From NCBI GenBank assembly GCA_963828445.1, contig CAWHFP010000011.1, forward strand, positions 1 to 64,000: a stretch of 64,000 nucleotides of DNA, in the 5' to 3' direction. The first letter of the stretch is position 1; every line of letters begins with the position of its first letter. This DNA is from Bog-532 sp963828445 (GTDB lineage Bacteria > Actinomycetota > Actinomycetes > Streptosporangiales > Streptosporangiaceae). The position numbers and the translations under genes are program-made. The notes under the pieces are model-generated. The model saw only the letters and a list, made by a program, of their open reading frames with translations, had not been told where the DNA came from and did not search any database. Positions 45,258-52,283 of this stretch are shown here, piece after piece.

Positions 45258-46874
45258 ATGTCCAGCGGTCGCCACCGGCGCGATTCAGCCCCGGATGAGC
45301 AGCCCTGGCCTGACCAGAATTGGCCTCCCCAGGACCAGGCCGATCGTGCCTGGCCCGATCGTGCCTGGCCCGATCGCGACCGGCCCGATCGCGACCTGAC
45401 CGAGCAAGCCCGGCGCAGGCACGCCCGGGACGAGACGTCCCCGGATCTCCCGGCCTGGCGCGACCCGCCTCAACCCGAGCCCGAGCCAGCCCAGTACGGG
45501 CCCGCCTCGTATGCGCCGGCCCAGTATGAGTCGCCTCAGCCCGAGCCAGCTCAGTATGGGCCTACCTCGTATGAGCCGGGCCAGTACGAGCGGGGCGAGT
45601 ACAGGCGGGAGCGGTACGAGCCGGACCAGTATGAGTCGGCCCAGCCCGAGCCAGGCCAGCATGAGCCGCGCCAGTACGAGCCAGCCCAGTACGCGCGGGG
45701 CCAGTACGAGCCGGGCCGGTACGAGCAGTCTCCGCGGCGGGCCGCGGAGGAGACGTCCGTGGACCTGGCCCGGCCCGCCCTGGACGAGACGTCGGTCGAC
45801 CTGCCCCGCCAGGCCGCCGACGAGACCTCCCTCGATCTTCCGGCCTGGCCCGGTCCGGCCCCCCGGCCGGGCAGCAGCACCAGCCCGAACGGCGCAGGCC
45901 GGAGCCGCAGCCGCACAGGCCGCAGCGGGCCCGGCAGCGGTGGGCCCCGGACGAGACGTCCGTGGATCTCCCCCGTCAGGCCCTGGACGAGACCTCGGTC
46001 GACCTGCCCCGCCAGGCCGCCGACGAGACCTCCTTCGACCTGCCCGCCTGGCGTGACCAGGACCTGCCCCAGCTACCCCCGCGCCGGCCGAGCCGTGGAC
46101 GAGACGGTTCTGGACCTGCCGGCCTGGGATGAGCGGCCCCGGCGGGAGCGGGCCCGGCAGGACCGGGCCCGGACCGGGCCGCCCGGTCGTCCCCCCAACG
46201 GTCACCCCCAGAGCGGGAAGGCCCGGAAGGGCAAGAGCAAGGGCCCGCTGCGCATGATGATCGCGGCCGCGGCGGTGGCCGTGATCGGCGTGGGCGTCTC
46301 GGTCTACGGCCTGACCACCAAGACCACGGTGGCCGGGGCCCAGTACACCCCGTCCACGGTGGGCAGTTCCGTGCCCAACGCCAAGCCCGACCCGGCCGCG
46401 CTGGCGCTGAGCCGGTCCACCCCGGTGAAGATCCAGATCCCCTCCATCGGGGTGTCGGCGCCGATCGAGCAGGTCGGCCTGCTCACCAACGGCGAGGTGC
46501 AGACGCCGCCGCTGACCGTGCACAACCTGACCGGCTGGTACAAGTACGGGCCGACCCCCGGTGAGGACGGCGCCTCGGTCATCCTCGGCCACGTGGACGA
46601 CTACCAGGGACTTTCGGTCTTCTACTACCTGAAGGACCTGACCAAGGGCGACCAGATCGGCGTGACCCTGGCCGACGGGATCACGGCCAACTTCGTGGTC
46701 GACGGCCTGCAGAAGGCGTCCAAGGACAACTTCCCGACCCAGCAGGTCTACGGCAAGATCGGGTACCCCGGGCTGCGCCTGATCACCTGCGGCGGGACGT
46801 TCGACAGCGCCACCGGGCACTACGACGCCAACATCATCGTCTACGCCCACCTGGTCCACAGCGCGACCACCTAG
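45258..46874 (+). CDS. Sortase (class E/F-like) with long repetitive N-terminal tail, frameshifted
   Basis: About 538 residues. The C-terminal third is a sortase: VKIQIPSIGVSAPIEQVGL, the catalytic His in VILGHVDDYQG and the Cys in LITCGGTFD. The Arg that normally completes the triad is not obvious (TGHYDANIIVYA). One membrane helix precedes it (MMIAAAAVAVIGVGVSVYGL). The remaining 320 or so N-terminal residues should be cytoplasmic. They contain Q/Y/E/P repeats (such as QYEP, RYEP) and about eight copies of DETSxDLP followed by AW or RQ. Two single-base breaks are inferred, at the C6 run near 45857-45864 and the C5 run near 46074-46082; between them the alternative frame restores the repeats. 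Class F-type sortases cut and attach surface proteins. Start ATG 45258, or GTG 45255. Confidence 0.85.
   Translation: MSSGRHRRDSAPDEQPWPDQNWPPQDQADRAWPDRAWPDRDRPDRDLTEQARRRHARDETSPDLPAWRDPPQPEPEPAQYGPASYAPAQYESPQPEPAQYGPTSYEPGQYERGEYRRERYEPDQYESAQPEPGQHEPRQYEPAQYARGQYEPGRYEQSPRRAAEETSVDLARPALDETSVDLPRQAADETSLDLPAWPGPAPRPGSSTSPNGAGRSRSRTGRSGPGSGGPRTRRPWISPVRPWTRPRSTCPARPPTRPPSTCPPGVTRTCPSYPRAGRAVDETVLDLPAWDERPRRERARQDRARTGPPGRPPNGHPQSGKARKGKSKGPLRMMIAAAAVAVIGVGVSVYGLTTKTTVAGAQYTPSTVGSSVPNAKPDPAALALSRSTPVKIQIPSIGVSAPIEQVGLLTNGEVQTPPLTVHNLTGWYKYGPTPGEDGASVILGHVDDYQGLSVFYYLKDLTKGDQIGVTLADGITANFVVDGLQKASKDNFPTQQVYGKIGYPGLRLITCGGTFDSATGHYDANIIVYAHLVHSATT
45777..46052 (+). repeat. Near-identical ~73-bp direct repeat inside the sortase gene
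   Basis: The stretch 45777-45849 recurs at 45980-46052 with only a few mismatches, 203 bp apart. Both copies encode LDETSVDLPRQAADETS followed by L/F, then DLPAW. It looks like an internal duplication that expanded the repeated motif. Confidence 0.8.
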
Positions 46875-46890
46875 GGCCGCGCGGGAGCCC

Positions 46891-47559
46891 TCAGGCGGGG
46901 TCGTCTGCGTGCCGGACGGCGTAAAGCGCGGCCTGGGTCCGGTCCTGCACGCCCAGCTTGGCCAGCACCGAGCTGACGTGGGTTTTCACGGTCTTCTCGG
47001 ACACCTGCAACTGGCGGGCGATCTCCCGGTTGGAACGCCCGCGGGCGATCTCCTCCAGCACCTCACGCTCCCGCGCGGTGAGTGCGGCCAGGCCGCCACG
47101 GCCGGCCCGCCCGCCCGGACCCCAGTCCCCGGCCGTGACCGCCCCCGGGACCAGCGTGCCGGCCGCGCCCGGCGCCAGCAGCAGGTTGCCGTCGTTGACC
47201 GCCCGGATGGCCCGGATCAGCGCGTCCGGGTCCACGTCCTTGTACAGGAAGCCGGACGCCCCCGCCTGGAGCGCCCGGGTGACCTGCGCCGGGTCGTTCC
47301 CGCTGGTCAGAACCAGGACCCGGGCGGCGATGGCGCGGGCCCGCAGCTCGGAGAGGACCGCGATGCCGTCCAGCCCGGGCAGCTTCAGGTCGAGCAGGAT
47401 CACGTCCGGGTTCAACTGCGCGGCCAGGGCCAGGGCCTCCGGGCCGTCCGCGGCCTCACCGGTCACCTCGATGCCGTCGTGCACCTCGAGCAGTACGCGC
47501 AGTCCCTGCCGGACGACCGGGTGGTCGTCGACGATGAGTACGGTCAGCTGGTCAGCCAC
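46891..47559 (-). CDS. NarL/LuxR-type response regulator
   Basis: A 222-residue regulator. The receiver has DDH at 11-13, phosphorylatable Asp57 in VILLDLKLPGLDG and the conserved Lys in SGFLYKDVDPD. A Gly/Ala linker leads to the C-terminal LuxR helix-turn-helix: LTAREREVLEEIARGRSNRE and VSEKTVKTHVSSVLAKLGVQ. ATG 47559 overlaps the upstream kinase stop by eight bases, so it is the partner of that kinase. Target genes are unknown. Confidence 0.95.
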   Translation of the reverse strand: MADQLTVLIVDDHPVVRQGLRVLLEVHDGIEVTGEAADGPEALALAAQLNPDVILLDLKLPGLDGIAVLSELRARAIAARVLVLTSGNDPAQVTRALQAGASGFLYKDVDPDALIRAIRAVNDGNLLLAPGAAGTLVPGAVTAGDWGPGGRAGRGGLAALTAREREVLEEIARGRSNREIARQLQVSEKTVKTHVSSVLAKLGVQDRTQAALYAVRHADDPA

Positions 47560-48821
47560 GGGCCGGCTCCGTCCGGGCCGGGTGGCGGCGCAGCGGCACG
47601 GCCAGCCGGACCGTGGTGCCCGCGCCGGGCGCCGAGCGGATGGTCAGGGTGCCCCCCGCGGCCTCGGCCCGGCCCCGCATCGAGGCCAGTCCCAGGCCGC
47701 CGGGGATACCCGGCGGCCCGGCGGCGCCGGGGGCGAACCCGCAGCCGTCGTCGGCCACTTCCAGGATGACCCGGCGCGGGCTGCGCGACAGCGTCATCGT
47801 GACCTCGTGCGCCCCGGAGTGCCGGAGCGCGTTGTGCAGGGCCTCCTGGGCCACCCGGTACAGCGCCGCCTCCTGCTGTTCCTCCAGCACCGGCAGGCCG
47901 GGGCCAGCCAGGTCCGGGGCACAGAACCGGACGCGTGACCCCGTGGGCGCGCCCGGCCAGCACCGCGTACCGGCGCAGCGATTCGGCCAGGCCCGCCTCG
48001 CCCAGCTCGGGCGGGGCCAGGCCGTCGATGACCGCCCGCAGCTCGGCGTGGGCGTCCGCGCCCAGCTGAGCGACCGCTTCCATCTCGACCGCGGCCCGGG
48101 CCGGGTCCCGTTCGGCCAGCACCGCGGCCGCGCGGGCCCGGGCCCGCAGGCTGAACAGCTTCTGGGACACCGCGTCGTGCAGGTCGCGGGCCAGCCGGGC
48201 CCGTTCCTCCAGCACCGACAGCTCCCGGCTGCGCTCGGACAGCCGGGCGTTGGTCAGCGCGATGGCGGCGTGGGCGGCGAACAGCGACAGCAGCTCTTCG
48301 TCGCGGGCGGTGAACTCGGTCCCGACCCCGCCCGGTTCGGCGTCCGGGACCACCTTGTTGGCCGCGAAGATGATGGCCAGCACCTCGCCGCCGTCCTTGA
48401 CCGGGACGCCGAGGAAGCCGGACAGCTCGGGGTGGGCCGACGGCCAGCCGCCCTCGAAGCGCGGGTCGGTGCGGATGTCGGCCAGCCGCTCCGGCCGCGC
48501 GTCGCGCAGCAGCACGCCCAGCATGCCGTGCTGGCGGGGCAGCGGCCCGATCGCGCGCCACTGGCGGTCGGACACCCCGTCCACCACGAACTCGGCGAAC
48601 GACCCGTTGCTGTCGGGCACGCCCAGCGCGGCGTAGCGCGCGCCGACCAGGGAGCGGGCCGACCGCACGATGACCTGCAGGACGTCCCGGACGTCCAGCT
48701 GCCGGGCCACCGACAGCACGCCCTGGCTGACCCGGTACAGCTCGTCGAGCCCCCGGGTGCCGTCGGCCTGCGGCCCGGGCGCGCGGGCGCCCTCGGCCTG
48801 CGGCACCGGTTCTGCGGTCAC
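47552..48821 (-). CDS. GAF-domain sensor histidine kinase (NarX/DesK type), frameshifted
   Basis: About 422 residues, soluble. An N-terminal GAF domain (SARSLVGARYAALGV through PVKDGGEVLAIIFAAN to FAAHAAIALTNARL) is followed by the HisKA_3 dimerisation box ARLARDLHDAVSQKLFSLRA with the phospho-His. The ATPase part, ALYRVAQEALHNALRHSGAH and DDGCGFAPG, lies in the other frame. One base appears to be missing at about 47930-47940. No membrane helices are seen, so it senses a cytoplasmic signal such as redox, gas or a small ligand. Coupled by overlap to the response-regulator gene. Confidence 0.9.
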
Positions 48822-48944
48822 GGCCCGACGTTACCCGTGGCGGCCCCGGCCGCGCATCAGCCAGCGGTCCTACGACCATCGGCCCAGGTCCGCCCGGTCG
48901 GCCGCCCGATGTGCCCGGCGCCCGGCGCGCCTAGCGTTCAAGCC

Positions 48945-49715
48945 ATGGACATCACCGAAGCCTCCACCGGAAGCAGCGCCACCGGCAGCTCGCGGGTCGC
49001 GATCGTGACCGGCGCCTCCCGCGGGCTCGGCCGCGCGCTGGCCACCGGGCTGGCCGCGGCCGGCCACCCGCTCGTCATCGACGCCCGCAACGGCGCCGAG
49101 CTGGAGACGGCGCGGGTCGCCATCCAGGCCGCGGGCCCCGGCACCAGCGTGGCCGCCATCCCCGGCGACGTTCGCGACCCGGCCCACCGGGCCGCCCTGA
49201 TCCAGGCCGCGGACCGCCTTGGCGGCGCGTATCTGCTGGTCAACAACGCCGGGACGCTGGGCGCGAGCCCCCTCCCGGCGCTGGCCGACTACCCGCTGGA
49301 CGAGCTGCGGGCCGCGTTCGAAGCCAACGTGGTCGCACCGGTCGCGCTGACCCAGGCCCTGCTGCCGTCGCTGCGGCGGCACGGCGGGGCGATCCTCAAC
49401 ATCACCTCCGACGCCGCCGTCGAGGCCTACACCGGCTGGGGCGGCTACGGCGCGGTCAAGGCCGCGCTGGAGCAGGCGTCGAACGTGCTGGCCGCCGAGG
49501 AGAACAGTGTCCGCGTCTGGTGGGCCGACCCCGGTGACCTGCGCACCCGCATGCACCAGGAGGCGTTCCCGGGCGAGGACATCTCCGACCGGCCGCAACC
49601 CGAAGAGGTCGTGCCCGGCTTCCTGCGGCTGATCGAAGGCCGCCTGCCCAGTGGCCGCTACCGCGCCCCCGAACTGCTGCCGGGCCTGCCCGCCACGGCC
49701 GGATCCGGAGCCTAG
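48945..49715 (+). CDS. Short-chain dehydrogenase/reductase
   Basis: A 256-residue Rossmann-fold oxidoreductase. The cofactor motif is TGASRGLG (residues 22-29), NNAG at 100-103, catalytic Ser155 in NITSDAAVEAY and the YxxxK pair Tyr168/Lys172 in GGYGAVKAA. An NAD(P)-dependent oxidation or reduction of an alcohol or carbonyl is expected; the substrate is unknown. ATG 48945 is the start. The QueA-like gene begins nine bases after the stop, so the two are a unit. Confidence 0.93.
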   Translation: MDITEASTGSSATGSSRVAIVTGASRGLGRALATGLAAAGHPLVIDARNGAELETARVAIQAAGPGTSVAAIPGDVRDPAHRAALIQAADRLGGAYLLVNNAGTLGASPLPALADYPLDELRAAFEANVVAPVALTQALLPSLRRHGGAILNITSDAAVEAYTGWGGYGAVKAALEQASNVLAAEENSVRVWWADPGDLRTRMHQEAFPGEDISDRPQPEEVVPGFLRLIEGRLPSGRYRAPELLPGLPATAGSGA

Positions 49716-49724
49716 GAGCCCATC

Positions 49725-50768
49725 ATGATGATCGACTTCACCCTGCCTCCGGAACTGGAGGCCCATGACCCGCCCGAAGCCCGCGGCACCGCCCGGGACG
49801 GGGTCCGGCTGCTGGTCAGCCAGGGCACCACCGGCGAGATCAGCCACCACCGGTTCGGCGACCTGCCCGGCCTGCTGCGGCCCGGCGACCTGATCGTGGT
49901 GAACACCTCGGGCACCCTGCCCGCCGAGGTGGTCGCGATCACGGGCCCTGGCGGCCAGGACGCCCGGCGGCTGGCCGTGCACTTCTCCACCGCCTGGCCG
50001 GACGGCGGCTGGCTGGTCGAGCTGCGCTCGATCACCGGCCCGGCCACGGTCCCGTACCCGGGCGGCGAGCCCGGGGACACGATCGCGCTGCCCGCGGGCG
50101 CCCGGCTGATCCTGGACGAGCGGGTCACCGGCCGCCTGTGGCGGGCCCGGCTGTCCACCGCCGTGGTTCCGTACCTACTGCGGCACGGCGTGCCGATCCG
50201 GTACTCCTACGTCCGGGAGCAGTGGCCGCTGGACGCCTATCAGACGGTGTTCGCGACCCGGCCCGGCAGCGCCGAGATGCCCAGCGCCAGCCGGCCGTTC
50301 TCCCCCGAGGTGGTGACCCGGCTGGTCGCCGGGGGGATCACGTTCGCCCCGCTGACCCTGGACACCGGGGTTTCCTCGCTGGAAGGCGACGAGGAGCCGT
50401 ACCCGGAGCCGTTCGACGTCCCGCCCGCCACCGCCCGGCTGGTCAACCTGACCCGGCGGACCGGCGGCCGGGTCATCGCGGCCGGGACCACCGTGGTCCG
50501 CGCCCTGGAGACCGCGGCCCGGGCCGAGCCCGCCGGGGACGGCATGGTCGCGGCGTCGGCCGGCTGGACCAGCCACATCGTCACCCCCGACGTCCCCCTG
50601 CTGGCCGTCGACGGCCTGCTGACCGGCCTGCACGAGCCCCGCTCGTCGCACCTGCGCATGCTGGCCGCGTTCGCCGGCCCGGACCTGCTCGGCCGGTGCT
50701 ACGAGGCGGCCATCGCCGGCCGCTACCTCTGGCACGAGTTCGGCGACGTCCACCTGCTGCTCCCCTGA
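49725..50768 (+). CDS. QueA-like S-adenosylmethionine:tRNA ribosyltransferase-isomerase family protein
   Basis: A 347-residue protein of the QueA family, which adds the cyclopentene ring of queuosine to tRNA from SAM. Family marks seen are LLRPGDLIVVNTSGTLPAEV, IRYSYVREQWPLDAYQTVFA, GITFAPLTLDTGVSSL, VNLTRRTGGRVIAAGTTVVR then ALET, and the C-terminal FAGPDLLGRCYEAAI. It differs from canonical QueA in sequence around the Asn/Glu region, and no tgt or queG lies in the window. It may therefore modify another RNA or substrate. It is likely co-transcribed with the SDR gene. Confidence 0.85.
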   Translation: MMIDFTLPPELEAHDPPEARGTARDGVRLLVSQGTTGEISHHRFGDLPGLLRPGDLIVVNTSGTLPAEVVAITGPGGQDARRLAVHFSTAWPDGGWLVELRSITGPATVPYPGGEPGDTIALPAGARLILDERVTGRLWRARLSTAVVPYLLRHGVPIRYSYVREQWPLDAYQTVFATRPGSAEMPSASRPFSPEVVTRLVAGGITFAPLTLDTGVSSLEGDEEPYPEPFDVPPATARLVNLTRRTGGRVIAAGTTVVRALETAARAEPAGDGMVAASAGWTSHIVTPDVPLLAVDGLLTGLHEPRSSHLRMLAAFAGPDLLGRCYEAAIAGRYLWHEFGDVHLLLP

Positions 50769-50806
50769 ACCGGCGCTTCGGCCCTGCCGCAGCGCTGGCC
50801 CTTTTC

Positions 50807-50858
50807 AGGCGATTGCGCATTTACCCCCAATAGATTCGGGGTGAATGCGCAATCGCCT
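50807..50858. repeat. 22-bp inverted repeat between QueA-like gene and serB
   Basis: Left arm 50807-50828 starts AGGCGATTGCGCATTTACCC; right arm 50837-50858 ends GAATGCGCAATCGCCT, with one G-T mismatch over about 20 bp and an eight-base loop. It is AT-richer than its surroundings and has no T-run. It may be a terminator or a small intergenic palindromic repeat. Confidence 0.65.
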
Positions 50859-50998
50859 TGATTGACCCTGTGGCTGGAGAGCTTGATGGGGCTACTGGCC
50901 GGAGTCGGCCCTCACGGTGAACGAGCGGCATCTCACAGGGGGCGGGGAGGCGGCCAGCGGTCCGGGTGGGGCCGGGGCCCGGTAGCGTTACTGGCGCG

Positions 50999-52186
50999 AT
51001 GAATGCCATGCGTACGACGCTGCTGATCACCCTGACCGGGCGGGATCGCCCCGGGGTCACCTCCCGCCTGTTCGGCGCCCTGTCCGGGCACGAGCTGAGC
51101 GTGCTGGACATCGAGCAGGTGGTCATCCGCGGCCACCTGGTGCTCGGGGTGCTGTGCGCGTCGGCTGGCCCGCCGGATCTGACCGCCATTCACCGGAAGA
51201 TCAGTGCCCTGGCCGCCGACCTCGGGCTGGAGGCCGAGATCACCACCGGCTCCTCGGACCCGCCGCGGCGGCGCGGGCGGCTGCACGTGTCGCTGCTGGG
51301 CAGCCCGCTGTCCCCGGCCGCCATCAACGCCATCACCGGCCGGATCGCGGCCAGCGGGGCCAACATCGACCGGATCACCCGGCTGGCCCAGGACCCGGTG
51401 ACCTGCGTGGAACTGGACGTGTCCGGGGCCGACCCGGCCACCCTGCGGTCCGAACTGTCCCGGGAGGCGGTCCAGCAGCACGTGGACGTGGCCGTCCAGC
51501 GCGGCGGGCTGCAGCGGCGGGCCATGCGGCTGATCGTGATGGACGTGGACTCCACGCTCATCCAGGACGAGGTCATCGACCTGCTGGCCGACCGGGCCGG
51601 CTGCGCGGCCGAGGTGGCCAAGGTCACCGAGGCCACCATGCGCGGCGAGCTGGACTTCGAGGGGTCGCTGCGGGAGCGGGTGGCCCTGCTGGCCGGGCTC
51701 GACTACGACGTGCTGGCCGACGTGCGGCACGCGCTCCGGCTCACCCCCGGGGCCCGCACGCTGATCCGGACGCTGAAGCGGCTGGGCTACCGGTGCGGGA
51801 TCGTCAGCGGCGGCTTCACCCAGATCATCGACCCGCTGGCCGCCGAGCTGGGCATCGACTACGTGGCCGCCAACGTGCTCGAAACCAAGGACGGCAAGCT
51901 GACCGGGCGGGTGTCCGGGCCGGTCATCGACCGCGCGGGCAAGGCGGCCGCGCTGGGCCGGTTCGCGGACCGGGCCGGGGTGCCGCTCAGCCAGACGGTC
52001 GCGGTCGGCGACGGCGCCAACGACCTGGACATGATCGCGGCGGCCGGGCTGGGCGTCGCGTTCAACGCCAAGCCGGTGGTCCGGGACGCGGCCGACACCG
52101 CGCTGAGCCTGCCCTACCTGGACACCGTGCTGTACCTGCTCGGCATCTCCAGCGACGAAGTGGAAGCCGCCGACACCGAGGCCTGA
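50999..52186 (+). CDS. serB: Phosphoserine phosphatase SerB with N-terminal ACT domains
   Basis: A 395-residue HAD enzyme releasing serine from phosphoserine. Two ACT-type regulatory domains come first (residues 5-80, TTLLITLTGRDRPGVTSRLF; and 93-165). The HAD motifs are I DVDSTLIQDE (residues 182-191), II SGGFTQI, III a Lys in the DRAGKAAALGRF region and IV GDGANDLDM. ACT domains typically bind serine for feedback. ATG 50999 is chosen; ATG 51008 is four residues later. Neither has a clear ribosome site. A terminator at 52228 separates it from the convergent hppA. Confidence 0.95.
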   Translation: MNAMRTTLLITLTGRDRPGVTSRLFGALSGHELSVLDIEQVVIRGHLVLGVLCASAGPPDLTAIHRKISALAADLGLEAEITTGSSDPPRRRGRLHVSLLGSPLSPAAINAITGRIAASGANIDRITRLAQDPVTCVELDVSGADPATLRSELSREAVQQHVDVAVQRGGLQRRAMRLIVMDVDSTLIQDEVIDLLADRAGCAAEVAKVTEATMRGELDFEGSLRERVALLAGLDYDVLADVRHALRLTPGARTLIRTLKRLGYRCGIVSGGFTQIIDPLAAELGIDYVAANVLETKDGKLTGRVSGPVIDRAGKAAALGRFADRAGVPLSQTVAVGDGANDLDMIAAAGLGVAFNAKPVVRDAADTALSLPYLDTVLYLLGISSDEVEAADTEA

Positions 52187-52227
52187 GCCCAGCCGCCAGC
52201 CAGGCCGAACAGCAGAGCCAAACCGCG

Positions 52228-52269
52228 AAGGGGCGGGCCAGCGCCGGATGACGCTGACCCGCCCCTTTT
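52228..52269 (+). terminator. Terminator between convergent serB and hppA
   Basis: AAGGGGCGGG (52228-52237) pairs with CCCGCCCCTT (52258-52267), with CAGCG/CGCTG extending the stem inside. TTTT follows on the serB strand. Confidence 0.88.
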
Positions 52270-52283
52270 GGCGGTACTGCCGG

